Source: Shimia sp965227725 (GTDB taxonomy: Bacteria; Pseudomonadota; Alphaproteobacteria; Rhodobacterales; Rhodobacteraceae). Taken from it: 64,000 nucleotides of DNA. The DNA lies in contig NZ_CBDDGH010000003.1 in the NCBI RefSeq assembly GCF_965227725.1, positions 124,001 to 188,000 of the forward strand. The letters are read 5' to 3'. A program made the position numbers and the translations under genes. Of this stretch, positions 33,840-43,160 are shown in pieces; within the stretch, counting starts at the first letter, position 1, and each line of letters opens with the position of its first letter. The notes beneath the pieces are model-generated. The model did no database searches and was not told the origin of the DNA. It worked only from the letters and a program-made list of their open reading frames with translations.

Positions 33840-35417
33840 TTAATACCCGATTGCTGCGCCGTCTTTGCGCGGATCAGACGCCCCTTCCAGAACGCCTGAG
33901 GCATGAATGCGAATGGCCTGCGCGCCCCCAATTGGCATCGTCGGCACCACCACATTGTGCCCCAGATCCGCGAGCCCCTGCTTCACCGCATCACTGTAGC
34001 CGCGCTCCAGTTTCAGCTCGCCATCTTCAATGAAGGACCGTGGCGCATCCAGCGCGGCCTGCGGGTCCATGCCGAAGTCTTCGATGTTAGACAGCACGCG
34101 CGCATGCCCGTTGGGCTGATAATGGCCACCCATCACGCCAAAGGGCATTTCCACACGGCCGTCACGCCGCACCATGCCCGGAATGATCGTATGCATCGGA
34201 CGTTTGCCGCCCAGCATTTCGTTCGGGTGACCTTCTTTCAGGGTAAAGCCCCCGCCCCTGTTCTGCATCAGGATCCCGAATTTGTCAGAGGCAATGCCCG
34301 ACCCAAAGGCGTGGAAAATCGAATAGATCATCGACACCGCCATGCCGTCTTTATCCACAACCGTCAGATACACCGTGTCCTTATGCACCGCCTCTGTCAG
34401 CGGCGCAGCAGCGGCCATCGCCCGTTTGGGGTCAATCAACGCGGCCAGCTTTTCTGCGGTCTTCAGCGACAGCATATGCTCGGTGCGCGCGGTGGTGTCC
34501 GGATCGGCAATCAGACGGTCGCGCGCATCATAAGCCAGTTTGGCCGCCTCAGCCTCAATGTGCGTGCGCTCCACGCCAAAGGGATCCATCGACGCGATAT
34601 CAAAATGATTGAGGATATTGAGCATCAAGATCGCCGTTGCGCCCTGCCCGTTTGGCGGATGCTCCAGCAGCTCAGCCCCCTCGTAGGTGCCGCCAATCGG
34701 GGTTGTGTCATTTCCGGCGGTGGCCGCAAAATCCTCAAGCGTGTGAGTACCGCCCATCGCCTGCAGGGTGGCCACCATATCCTCGGCGATTTCCCCGGTG
34801 TAAAATGCATCCCGCCCCTGTGCGGCCACGCGGCGCAGCACCTCTGCCTGCCCCGGGGCGCGGAAGATTTCGCCTTTCACCAGCGGCTTGCCATCTTTCA
34901 GGTAATGCCGCCGCCCGTGCCCTTGCAGATTGCTCTGGGTTTGCTGCCAGTCAGAGGCCGACCGTGGCCCCACCGGAATGCCCTCTTCGGCGTAGTGGAT
35001 CACTGGCGCGAGGCTGTCTGCAATTCCAAGTTTGCCGTAGCGCTCAGACAAGGTGCAAAACCCGTCAATCGCGCCGGGGATGGTCACAGCCTCCACCCCA
35101 AAGAGCGGCACCGCCTCAATCCCCCGCGCACGCAGATCGGCGGCATTGGCCCCGGCAGGCGCACGACCAGATCCGTTAAAGGCCAAAACCTCGTTGCTGC
35201 CCGCCGGTGAGACCAGCGCAAAACAATCGCCTCCAATCCCCGTTGACGCAGGCTCACAAATCCCCAGCAGCACAGACCCGGCGATGGCCGCATCCATCGC
35301 GTTGCCGCCTTTGCGCAGGATGTCGACCGCCACCTCTGCCGCCAGAGGCGTGGACGTGGCACACATGCCGTTGGTCGCCATGACAGCAGAACGACCCGGA
35401 AAATGAAAATCTCTCAT
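33840..35417 (-). CDS. ggt: Gamma-glutamyltransferase
   Basis: A 525-residue Ntn hydrolase that cleaves or transfers the gamma-glutamyl group of glutathione. The autoprocessing site and new N-terminal nucleophile is Thr348 in HKDTVYLTVVD. The N-terminal ATNGMCATSTPLAAEVAVDI and GNAMDAAIAGS, and the C-terminal GGGFTLKEGHPN and GGKRPMHTIIPGMV, are family blocks. No clear signal peptide is seen, so it may be cytoplasmic, unlike the E. coli enzyme. Co-transcribed with the rhodanese gene downstream. Confidence 0.94.
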   Translation of the reverse strand: MRDFHFPGRSAVMATNGMCATSTPLAAEVAVDILRKGGNAMDAAIAGSVLLGICEPASTGIGGDCFALVSPAGSNEVLAFNGSGRAPAGANAADLRARGIEAVPLFGVEAVTIPGAIDGFCTLSERYGKLGIADSLAPVIHYAEEGIPVGPRSASDWQQTQSNLQGHGRRHYLKDGKPLVKGEIFRAPGQAEVLRRVAAQGRDAFYTGEIAEDMVATLQAMGGTHTLEDFAATAGNDTTPIGGTYEGAELLEHPPNGQGATAILMLNILNHFDIASMDPFGVERTHIEAEAAKLAYDARDRLIADPDTTARTEHMLSLKTAEKLAALIDPKRAMAAAAPLTEAVHKDTVYLTVVDKDGMAVSMIYSIFHAFGSGIASDKFGILMQNRGGGFTLKEGHPNEMLGGKRPMHTIIPGMVRRDGRVEMPFGVMGGHYQPNGHARVLSNIEDFGMDPQAALDAPRSFIEDGELKLERGYSDAVKQGLADLGHNVVVPTMPIGGAQAIRIHASGVLEGASDPRKDGAAIGY

Positions 35418-35534
35418 GAACTCTCCCTCACTTGTTAACGGATGTTAGGGAGCGTGACGCGCTTTGCAACCGCCTCACCAAAAAGTGGCGTGCGATTTTG
35501 ATCAAAGATAGGGATGTGCGTGAAAGCTGCGCGC

Positions 35535-35969
35535 TTAGTCAGGCACGCGGAAGCGCAAAGCGTTGTGCCCGGACGCCCGGCGTTTGTAATCAATGTCTTC
35601 GGCGAGCGTGCGCACCAGCCCCCAGCCAAAGCCACCTTCCGGCAGCTCTTCCATGGCACCGTCCACATCGGGCATCACGCCCGCTGGCAGCTGCCCATCC
35701 GGCATCGCCGCGCCATTGTCGCGCACTTCGACGTTCCAGCACTGTTCGACATAGTTGCAAGTGATCACGATCTGGCCATCTTCGCGCCCGGCCAGCGCAT
35801 GTTCGACCACATTGTTCAGCACTTCAGCCAGCACCAATTCCAACACGCCCGCATTGCAGGCTGCAAACTCCTCAGCTGTCAGCTTCTGCCGCAGCGTCTC
35901 GAGCGCATTGCGCACCTCTTGCGGGGTGCCTGCGAGCTCGATGTGGATGTCTGATTGCGAATTGGTCAC
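35535..35969 (-). CDS. RsbW-like anti-sigma factor / GHKL ATP-binding protein
   Basis: A 144-residue HATPase_c protein. The N box is LVLAEVLNNVVEHA, the G1 box is VEVRDNGAAMPDG, and the G2 region is GGFGWGLVRTLA. The small size and the STAS-domain gene 31 bases upstream match the RsbW/SpoIIAB kinase of partner-switching systems, which phosphorylates its STAS partner and binds a sigma factor. The GTG at 35969 is a guess; a TTG at 35993 would add eight residues. Confidence 0.85.
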   Translation of the reverse strand: MTNSQSDIHIELAGTPQEVRNALETLRQKLTAEEFAACNAGVLELVLAEVLNNVVEHALAGREDGQIVITCNYVEQCWNVEVRDNGAAMPDGQLPAGVMPDVDGAMEELPEGGFGWGLVRTLAEDIDYKRRASGHNALRFRVPD

Positions 35970-36000
35970 GCGTGTGAGTGCCCTACTTTGCAAAGATTTC

Positions 36001-36330
36001 TTATTCGGTGATGGCTTCTTCCAGCGTCGCGTGGATCCGGAACACCGTATCCATGCGGGTCAGACGAAATACCTTATCAACATTCTCATTGAGCCCGGCG
36101 AGCTCCAGCGGGTTTTCACCGCCCAATTGTTTCATGGCCGCGACAATCGCGCCCAGACCGCTCGAATCGATGAAGTCTACTTCGGACAAATTTAGCACCA
36201 CGCGCCCTTCAGCATTCTCGGTTTCTTCCCGCATACGATCCTTGAACTGAATCGCTACGGACGCATCAATGCGCGCTTCGTGAACTGACACCACAAGTGC
36301 TCCGCCCTCTGCCTTACTCGACAGATTCAT
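36001..36330 (-). CDS. STAS-domain anti-anti-sigma factor (RsbV-like)
   Basis: A 109-residue STAS protein. The phosphorylation loop is VDFIDSSGLGAIV (Ser56/Ser57), the standard DSSG motif. In partner switching, the dephosphorylated form binds the RsbW-like kinase and frees its sigma factor or other target. The kinase-like gene follows 31 bases downstream. No phosphatase or sigma factor gene is next to the pair. Confidence 0.93.
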   Translation of the reverse strand: MNLSSKAEGGALVVSVHEARIDASVAIQFKDRMREETENAEGRVVLNLSEVDFIDSSGLGAIVAAMKQLGGENPLELAGLNENVDKVFRLTRMDTVFRIHATLEEAITE

Positions 36331-36519
36331 AAGACGTCTCCTTCAACATTCGTCCTCAGGAAACACTATTCGGAATTCGTTACCAAGTTATGAGCGGGCG
36401 CCGGTCCAAATTGTTTATCGACGTGCCTTTTCTGACTCATCATCCTGAAACATCCTTGCAAAGATTACCCGTCAAAGCCAAGCACATAGTGAAAGACATC
36501 GCGGAGGAGGAGCGAAGGG

Positions 36520-37692
36520 ATGCGGAGAGTAGTGATTGCAGGCGCCGCGCGCACGCCAATGGGAGGGTTTCAAGGGACTTTTGACGGTGTGGAGGCAGCC
36601 GAACTGGGCGGCACCGCGATCAAAGCGGCCCTGAAAGACGCCGGGACAGAGACCGCCGAAGAGGTGCTCATGGGCTGCGTTTTGCCTGCAGGCCAAGGCC
36701 AGGCTCCAGCGCGTCAGGCGGGCTTTAAGGCCGGGCTGGGCGAAGAGGTGCCCGCCACAACGCTGAACAAGATGTGCGGCTCGGGCATGAAAGCCGCGAT
36801 GATGGCGTTTGACACCGTTGCACTGGGAGATCGCGACATCATGATCGCCGGCGGTATGGAGAGCATGACCAACGCGCCTTATGTGCTGCCCAAAATGCGG
36901 GGTGGCGCACGCATTGGCCACCAGCAGGTGGTGGATCACATGTTCCTCGACGGTCTTGAGGATGCCTATGACAAGGGCCGCCTGATGGGCACCTTTGCCG
37001 AAGATTGCGCCGAAAGCTTTCAGTTCACCCGCGAAGCGCAGGATGAATACGCGCTGCAATCGCTTTCAAACGCATTGGAGGCGCAAAAGTCAGGCGCTTT
37101 TGACGGCGAGATCGCCCCGGTCACCCTGAGCACGCGCAAAGGCACCGTGGAAATCAGCGAAGATGAACAACCCGGCAACGCGCGTCCCGACAAAATCCCG
37201 CAGCTAAAACCGGCCTTCCGCAAAGACGGCACGGTCACGCCCGCCAACAGCTCTTCGATTTCCGATGGCGCCGCCGCACTTGTGATTGCCTCAGAGGAAG
37301 CCGCAGAAGCGCAGGGCCTCAAGGTGCGCGCGCATATCGTGGGGCACGCCAGCCATGCTCAGGCACCCGGCCTGTTCACTACAGCCCCTGTGCCTGCAGC
37401 ACAGAAGCTTTTGAAGAAAATCGGCTGGCAGAAAGAAGACGTTGAGCTCTGGGAGGTCAACGAAGCCTTTGCCGTGGTGCCGATGGCCTTCATGCAGGAG
37501 ATGGGGCTGAGCCGCGATATCGTGAATGTAAACGGCGGGGCCTGTGCGCTTGGTCACCCGATCGGGGCCAGCGGTGCGCGCATTATGGTGACGCTCTTGA
37601 ATGCCATGGAAAAACGCGGCCTGAAGCGCGGTGTCGCGGCGATCTGCATCGGCGGCGGCGAAGGCACGGCAATCGCCATCGAACGCCCCTGA
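36520..37692 (+). CDS. Acetyl-CoA C-acetyltransferase (thiolase)
   Basis: A 390-residue thiolase. The nucleophile is Cys86 in TLNKMCGSGMKAAM, the conserved His is in GGACALGHPIGASGARI, and the C-terminal Cys in AAICIGGGEGTAIAI. The Cys-Gly-Ser-Gly start and length fit acetoacetyl-CoA thiolase (biosynthetic or degradative), distinct from the thiolase at 8444. The start has GGAGGAG upstream. A single-gene unit closed by a 13-bp-stem terminator. Confidence 0.95.
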   Translation: MRRVVIAGAARTPMGGFQGTFDGVEAAELGGTAIKAALKDAGTETAEEVLMGCVLPAGQGQAPARQAGFKAGLGEEVPATTLNKMCGSGMKAAMMAFDTVALGDRDIMIAGGMESMTNAPYVLPKMRGGARIGHQQVVDHMFLDGLEDAYDKGRLMGTFAEDCAESFQFTREAQDEYALQSLSNALEAQKSGAFDGEIAPVTLSTRKGTVEISEDEQPGNARPDKIPQLKPAFRKDGTVTPANSSSISDGAAALVIASEEAAEAQGLKVRAHIVGHASHAQAPGLFTTAPVPAAQKLLKKIGWQKEDVELWEVNEAFAVVPMAFMQEMGLSRDIVNVNGGACALGHPIGASGARIMVTLLNAMEKRGLKRGVAAICIGGGEGTAIAIERP

Positions 37693-37712
37693 GACATCTC
37701 TCCAGAAATCAC

Positions 37713-37742
37713 AAAGGCCGCGAGACATTCTCGCGGCCTTTT
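37713..37742. terminator. Strong bidirectional terminator
   Basis: A 13-bp perfect stem (AAAGGCCGCGAGA and TCTCGCGGCCTTT) with a CAT loop, followed by TTTTGCG, between the thiolase on the plus strand and the DUF2065 gene on the minus strand. Confidence 0.92.
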
Positions 37743-37760
37743 GCGTTTCACTTTACCGGC

Positions 37761-37958
37761 TCAAGCGCCCAGCGCTTTGGCCAGCCAGACCAGCAACAGC
37801 CCAAGGGCCATCGCCGCAAGCCCCATATAGCGGCGCTGCGTCTCGGGGATCGCGCGCAGCATCGCAAGCAGGTCTTCGACAATCGAAGGGGCCAGTGCGT
37901 ACACCAGCCCCTCCACAATCAACACAAGCCCGAAGGCCAGAAGCGCAACGCCCAGCAT
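37761..37958 (-). CDS. DUF2065 family small membrane protein
   Basis: A 65-residue protein with two membrane segments (VALLAFGLVLIVEGLVYAL and YMGLAAMALGLLLVWLAKAL) joined by a short polar loop PETQRR. This is the DUF2065 pattern, a family regularly found downstream of hflC in proteobacteria. Its start overlaps the hflC stop by one base (TGATG). A role in the HflKC complex is likely from the context but not shown. Confidence 0.9.
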   Translation of the reverse strand: MLGVALLAFGLVLIVEGLVYALAPSIVEDLLAMLRAIPETQRRYMGLAAMALGLLLVWLAKALGA

Positions 37959-38827
37959 CAGCGGCCTTGCGCGTCCTTGAAGTAGTTGAAGAATTCACTC
38001 TCAGGCGACAACACCATGGTGGAGTTGTTGGACTGCAGCGCCGCACGGTAGGCATTGAGCGAGCGGTAGAATTCAAAGAATTCCGGATCTTCACCAAAGG
38101 ACTGTGCGAAGATCGCGTTCCGCTCCGCATCCGCTTCACCGCGTGTGATCTCAGACTGACGCTGCGCATCAGACACGAGCTCCACCACAGTACGATCCGC
38201 CTGCGCGCGCTTACGCTGTGCAGCCTCTTCACCGCGGGCGATCTCGTCCGCCGCTTCCCGTTCACGTTCTGCACGCATCCGTGCAAAGGTCGCTTCAAGG
38301 TTGGCTGGCGGCAGGTCGGTGCGCTTCAGGCGCACGTCAATCACTTCCAGCCCCAGCGAACGCGCCTCAGAGATCGCATTGTCGCGAATGCGGTTCATCA
38401 GGCTTTCACGCTCGGTGGACAGCACCTGATCAGACCGCACGGAACCAAGCACCTCACGGGTCTGCGCCCGCAGGATGTTGTCCAGACGCTGCTCCGCCAG
38501 CGCTTCACCACCGGCACCAACGGCGAGACGGAACTGAGTGACATCCGCGATCCGGAAACGCGCAAACGCATCCACGATCAGACGACGATCATCCAGCGGG
38601 GTGACTTCCAGCGGGCCAACTTCACGACTCAGGATACGGTCATCATAGCGCACAACCTCTTGAATCAGAGGGATTTTAAACGCCAGACCCGGATCCTCTT
38701 TCACAGAGACCACACGGCCAAACTGCAGCACCAGCGCCTTTTGACGTTCATCCACGATGAACAGGGAGGACAGAATGCCGGCAATGATGATCACCAGAAC
38801 AGGCAGAAGATATGTTGTCTTTTTCAT
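37958..38827 (-). CDS. hflC: Protease modulator HflC
   Basis: A 289-residue SPFH/band 7 protein with an N-terminal membrane anchor (TYLLPVLVIIIAGILSSLFI). The SPFH domain has VDERQKALVLQFGRVV and DDRRLIVDAFARFRI, and a helical region follows (RMRAEREREAADEIARGEEA). HflC and HflK form the membrane cage that surrounds and restrains FtsH. It starts one base after hflK ends. Confidence 0.96.
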   Translation of the reverse strand: MKKTTYLLPVLVIIIAGILSSLFIVDERQKALVLQFGRVVSVKEDPGLAFKIPLIQEVVRYDDRILSREVGPLEVTPLDDRRLIVDAFARFRIADVTQFRLAVGAGGEALAEQRLDNILRAQTREVLGSVRSDQVLSTERESLMNRIRDNAISEARSLGLEVIDVRLKRTDLPPANLEATFARMRAEREREAADEIARGEEAAQRKRAQADRTVVELVSDAQRQSEITRGEADAERNAIFAQSFGEDPEFFEFYRSLNAYRAALQSNNSTMVLSPESEFFNYFKDAQGR

Positions 38828-38828
38828 A

Positions 38829-39965
38829 TCAGTTGTTCCCCTTGCGCAGTTCGTTCAGCGGCAGGTAAGGCACCACGCCCTGATCCCCGGTGTTTTCATC
38901 GATGATCACTTTATCGATGCCACCTAGAACCTCTTCCATGGTCTCCAGATAAAGACGCTTGCGGGTCACATCAGGCGCTTTGGCGTATTCTTCCAGAACA
39001 GCGGAGAAGCGGCTCGCCTCACCCTGTGCCTGGTTCACAACCTGCGCACGGTAGGCTTCGGCCTCTTCCAGAATCTGCGCGGCTTCACCACGCGCCCCGG
39101 CGGTCACACGGTTGGAGTAAGCGTCTGCCTGTTTCTCCAGACGGTCGCGCTCCTGACTGGCGGATTGCACTTCGCGGAAGGCGTCTTTCACTTCTTCGGG
39201 CGGATCGGCACCGTCAAAGTTCACCCGCACGATGTTCACACCGGAGTTATAGGTGTCCAGCGTGGTTTGAATGCTCTCCAGCAGACGGTCCGTGATGATA
39301 CCACGGTCACGGTTCAGCACCGGCGCCAGCTCAGACTGCGCTATGATTTCACGCATCGCAGATTCAGACACGGCGCGGATGGTTTCCTGCGGGTCACGCA
39401 GGTTGAACAGATACTGCGCCGGATCAGAGATGTTCCAGACCACCTGGAAATCAATGTCGACGATGTTCTCGTCCCCGGTCAGCATCAGCCCATCCGTGCG
39501 GCTGCCACGGGTCGGGATGTCTTCGGTCTGTTCGTTGGTGACCGGCAGAACCTCGGCAGTGACCAGCGGCCAGGGGGCAAAGTTTAGACCCGGATTTCCG
39601 GTTGCGGAATACTCACCAAGAAACAGTTCAACGGACTTTTCTTCGGGCTTTACGGTGTAAAAGCTCGCCATCGCCCAGAGACCGGCAGCGACCAGCGCAC
39701 CAATCGCAACGGTGCCTTTGGTCAGACCGGGGCCGCCTTGGCCACCGGCACCACCGCCATTGCGTTGGCCTCCGCCACCGCCACGGCCGCCCATCAGAAC
39801 GCGCAGCTGATCCTGACCCTTTTTCATCAGGTCATCGATGTCCGGGATCTGCGGCCCGTCACCCTGCGGCGGACGTTGGCCGTTTCCATTGTTGTTGCCG
39901 CGATTTCCGCCGCCGCCTTGGTTATTGCCGCCCCCTCCCCAGGGGCCGCCATTGTTACCTGCCAT
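38829..39965 (-). CDS. hflK: FtsH protease activity modulator HflK
   Basis: A 378-residue SPFH protein. The first 85 residues are an unusually Gly/Asn-rich low-complexity tail (GGGGNNQGGGGNRG and similar) containing the conserved IPDIDDLMKKGQDQLRVLM. A membrane helix (VAIGALVAAGLWAMASFYTV) and the SPFH domain (SVELFLGEYSATGNPGLNFAPWPL) follow. ATG 39965 is used because an earlier in-frame codon at 40037 lacks a ribosome site. Partner of HflC; the operon continues into hflC and DUF2065. Confidence 0.95.
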   Translation of the reverse strand: MAGNNGGPWGGGGNNQGGGGNRGNNNGNGQRPPQGDGPQIPDIDDLMKKGQDQLRVLMGGRGGGGGQRNGGGAGGQGGPGLTKGTVAIGALVAAGLWAMASFYTVKPEEKSVELFLGEYSATGNPGLNFAPWPLVTAEVLPVTNEQTEDIPTRGSRTDGLMLTGDENIVDIDFQVVWNISDPAQYLFNLRDPQETIRAVSESAMREIIAQSELAPVLNRDRGIITDRLLESIQTTLDTYNSGVNIVRVNFDGADPPEEVKDAFREVQSASQERDRLEKQADAYSNRVTAGARGEAAQILEEAEAYRAQVVNQAQGEASRFSAVLEEYAKAPDVTRKRLYLETMEEVLGGIDKVIIDENTGDQGVVPYLPLNELRKGNN

Positions 39966-40049
39966 ACGGGATCTTCCCTCTCTACGTATCGTCATTGGCG
40001 CACCCTCTAAACCTGAGGGCTGCGCCGAAAAAATCAACCCATCCGCCGC

Positions 40050-41405
40050 TTAGGTGCTGCGGCTGGGCACCTTCATCGTCACAAGTTCCTCTGACATGGT
40101 CGGGTGCACAGCCACCGTCCGGTCAAAGTCCTCTTTGGTTGCGCCCATTTTTACGGCGATGCCGGCAAGCTGGATCATCTCACCTGCCCCCGGCGCCACG
40201 ATGTGACAGCCAAGCACCTTGCGGTTGGCCTTACTGACAATCAGCTTCATCAGCACTCGCTCCGCGCGCCCGGCAAAGGCCTGCTGCATCGGCTTGAAGC
40301 TCGCAGTATAGACCTCAATCGGCTCCTGCGCTGCCGCTTCTTCCTCGCTCAGCCCCACGGTGCCCATTTCCGGCTGTGTGAAGATGGCGGTCGGGATCAG
40401 CTCGTGATCCACCTCGGTGGGGTTGCCTTTGAACACGGTTTCCACAAAGGCCATACCTTCGCGGATCGCCACAGGGGTCAGGTTCACGCGGTCGGTCACA
40501 TCGCCCACCGCATAGACCGACGGCACACCGGTCTGGCTGTAGCTGTCCACTTCCACTTCGCCTTTGCGGCCAAGCTTCACGCCGATCTCTTCCAGCCCCA
40601 TGTTCTCGGTGTTGGGCGCACGTCCGGTGGCAAACATCACCTGATCAAACAGATGGGTCTTGCCGTGGGTGTCGATGACAGCGATCTGTTCACCTTCTTT
40701 GCGCATCTCAGCCACATTGGTGTTGAGCTGCACGTCAATGCCACGCTGCACCATCTCCTCAGAGACCATGGTGCGCGCTTCATCATCAAACCCACGCAGG
40801 ATCTGCGGGCCGCGATAGAACTGGGTGGTTTTCACACCAAGACCGTTCATGATCCCGGCAAATTCGGAAGCGATATAACCGCCGCCCACAATCAGGATGC
40901 TTTCGGGCAGCTTCTCCAGATGGAAAATCTCGTTGGAGCTGATGCCCAGCTCCGCCCCCGGCAGGTCCGGCCACACCGGACGGCCACCCATGGCGAGCAG
41001 CACATGTTTTGCAGTTTTGCGGGTGCCATCGGCCAGCTCAACAGTGTGGGCATCCACCATCTTTGCGCGCTGGTCAAAGCTTTCCACGCCGCTGTTTTTC
41101 AGCAGATTGCGGTAGATGCCTTCCAGACGGTCCAGCTCCGCATGCAGCTTCACCTTGAACGCATCCCAGCTGAAATCACCGGGCTGGATGTCCCAGCCAT
41201 AGGCCTGCGCATCCCCCACCATTCCGGAATACTCGGAGGCAAACACCATGAGCTTTTTGGGCACACAGCCCCGGATCACACAGGTGCCCCCGTAGCGGTC
41301 CTCTTCGGCCAGGGCGACCTTCACACCTTCGGCTGCCGCCACACGCGCAGCCCGTACACCACCGGAGCCACCGCCGATGACAAAGAGATCGTAATCAAAT
41401 GACAT
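40050..41405 (-). CDS. gor: Glutathione-disulfide reductase
   Basis: A 451-residue pyridine nucleotide-disulfide oxidoreductase that reduces GSSG with NADPH. The FAD motif is VIGGGSGGVRAARVAA, the redox pair is GGTCVIRGCVPKK, the NADPH domain begins ILIVGGGYIASEFAGI, and the catalytic His lies in AVHPTMSEELVTM at the C-terminus. The CVIRGC form is seen in plant and alphaproteobacterial enzymes. It lies between rpiA (14 bases upstream) and hflK, on the same strand. Confidence 0.95.
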   Translation of the reverse strand: MSFDYDLFVIGGGSGGVRAARVAAAEGVKVALAEEDRYGGTCVIRGCVPKKLMVFASEYSGMVGDAQAYGWDIQPGDFSWDAFKVKLHAELDRLEGIYRNLLKNSGVESFDQRAKMVDAHTVELADGTRKTAKHVLLAMGGRPVWPDLPGAELGISSNEIFHLEKLPESILIVGGGYIASEFAGIMNGLGVKTTQFYRGPQILRGFDDEARTMVSEEMVQRGIDVQLNTNVAEMRKEGEQIAVIDTHGKTHLFDQVMFATGRAPNTENMGLEEIGVKLGRKGEVEVDSYSQTGVPSVYAVGDVTDRVNLTPVAIREGMAFVETVFKGNPTEVDHELIPTAIFTQPEMGTVGLSEEEAAAQEPIEVYTASFKPMQQAFAGRAERVLMKLIVSKANRKVLGCHIVAPGAGEMIQLAGIAVKMGATKEDFDRTVAVHPTMSEELVTMKVPSRST

Positions 41406-41419
41406 GATTGGCCTTTTTG

Positions 41420-42208
41420 TTAGTCCACAAGATCCGTGAACAGGTTGTCTGTTTCTGCGAAATCCAGCATCGCTTCTTCGATTGTGCCGGCATTGATGTC
41501 ACGCACTTCCACGCGACCGTCGCCATAGCCGACCACAACAGCATCACAGATATCGATGAAGAGTCCGTTTTCAACCACGCCCGGCATCTGGTTGATTGCC
41601 AGAGCAAGCTGGCGTGCATCGCCGATCCGGTTGAGGTGCAAATCGAGGATGTGATTGCCCTCATCGGTCACAAAAGGCGCAGCGCCATTCATCCGCAATG
41701 TGCTTGTCCGGCCAAGCACATCCATGCTCACGAGGGTCTCTTCAATCAACGCCTGTGTGGTCTGCCAACCAAAGGGCACGACCTCCAGCGGCAACGGGAA
41801 CGTACCGAGCGTTTCGACCTCTTTGCCCACATCAGCAATCACAACCATTTGATCGGAGGCGGTGGCTACGATCTTTTCCTGCAACAGCGCGCCGCCGCCA
41901 CCTTTGATCAGATTGAGATCCGCATCAAACTCATCCGCGCCGTCAATGGTCACATCCAGCCACTTGGCTTCATCAAGGCTGATCACCTCGATGCCCACTT
42001 CCCGCGCCAGCTCGGCAGTGCGGGTGGAGGTCGGCACGCCTTTGATCCGCAAACCCTGATCGCGCACCATTTCGCCCAGGCAGCGCACCAGCCACGCCGC
42101 GGTTGATCCGGTGCCCAGCCCCACGCGCATGCCATCTTCGACATAGTCCGTGGCGCGTTTGGCGGCGACAAATTTGGCCTTGTCGATGGGCGACAATTCT
42201 CCGGTCAT
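41420..42208 (-). CDS. rpiA: Ribose-5-phosphate isomerase A
   Basis: A 262-residue RpiA that interconverts ribose 5-phosphate and ribulose 5-phosphate. Family motifs are VGLGTGSTAAWLV (phosphate loop), TIDGADEFDADLNLIKGGG with the catalytic Asp/Lys, and the later LHLNRIGDARQLALAI. ATG 42208 is supported by AGGGAG eight bases upstream; an earlier in-frame ATG at 42226 would place the ribosome site inside the gene. First gene of the rpiA-gor-hflK-hflC-DUF2065 run. Pentose phosphate NADPH could feed Gor. Confidence 0.96.
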   Translation of the reverse strand: MTGELSPIDKAKFVAAKRATDYVEDGMRVGLGTGSTAAWLVRCLGEMVRDQGLRIKGVPTSTRTAELAREVGIEVISLDEAKWLDVTIDGADEFDADLNLIKGGGGALLQEKIVATASDQMVVIADVGKEVETLGTFPLPLEVVPFGWQTTQALIEETLVSMDVLGRTSTLRMNGAAPFVTDEGNHILDLHLNRIGDARQLALAINQMPGVVENGLFIDICDAVVVGYGDGRVEVRDINAGTIEEAMLDFAETDNLFTDLVD

Positions 42209-42442
42209 TGCGGCAACTCCCTGCATACTTTGCAGCTTTATAGAAAAGATGACCGCCGGGGGCGAGAGCCGATTGCTCTAAATTCCGTGCAATACGGTGC
42301 TTTTGGCGATTTCAGCGCCCAAAATCCGCTCAGCATGTCACAGCTGCCAGCCACATTGACCTTGGCGCCTGCTGCGTGTTTCCCATCGGAAACGTCGCTT
42401 TTGCGCCGCACCATCCCCCGTCCGCACGGATAAAACAGAGAT

Positions 42443-43160
42443 ATGACAGAGACCTTGCGCCTTCACTATGCCCCAGACAACGCCTCGCTGATCATTCGGC
42501 TGGCGCTGGAGGAGCTTGGTGCTGTCGTATGAGACCCTGCTTGTGGACCGGCGCAACAAGGCGCAATTCTCTCCCGATTATCTGGCCTTGAACCCCAATG
42601 GCACCATTCCGGTTCTGGAAACCCCTGACGGCGTTCTCTTTGAAACCGCAGCCATATCTGATGTGGCTATCGGAGAGCACCGGAAAGCCTTGGCACCACC
42701 ACCCGGCACCCCGTTGCGCGCGCCGTTTCTCAAATGGATGTTCTGGTGCTCCAACACCTTCCAGATTGATCTGCGGCATTTCTTCTATCCTGAGAAATTC
42801 ATCGGCGACGATCCTGATCATCAGGCGCAGCTGCGTAGAATTTTTCGCCAGCGCAAATCTGAGCAGGATCTGGCAGATTCTGGAAAACGGCCTCGCCCAG
42901 ACTCCCGATCTGGCAGGCACAGAGACGCCCACTATTGCTCGATATCTATGTGCCCTGCTTGCTGCGCTGGACCAAACTTTACGCCGAATCTGCCCGACCA
43001 CCGCTGGTTTGACATCAACCGCTACCCCACGCTCCTGCGTATTTGCAGCCGCGCCGAAGCGCGGGCCAGCACCCATGCCGCTCAGATCGCCGAAGGTCTG
43101 GGCCCGACACCCTTTACCAACCCCGCTCTAGCTGCACCGCCAGAAGGATCTGCCACCTAA
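42443..43160 (+). pseudogene. Glutathione S-transferase family pseudogene (multiple frameshifts)
   Basis: Recognisable GST pieces lie in alternating frames. The first frame gives MTETLRLHYAPDNASLIIRL (thioredoxin-like start) and stops at 42530. The next gives SYETLLVDRRNKAQFSPDYL and NPNGTIPVLETPDG (the cis-Pro loop). Then short pieces such as ILENGLAQTPDLAG and LLDIYVPCLLRWTKLYAESA in two other frames, and finally DINRYPTLLRICSRAEARAS in the second frame. About six frame changes are needed to join them, so no functional protein can be made. The order of the blocks is intact, so it is decay in place. The last frame ends at the TAATG that starts sdaA. Confidence 0.85.

Noticed and set aside
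42516..43160. 214-codon frame read as an intact gene
   Set aside because: It starts at a TTG in mid-domain, and its GST similarity breaks off and continues in other frames; it is part of the pseudogene.
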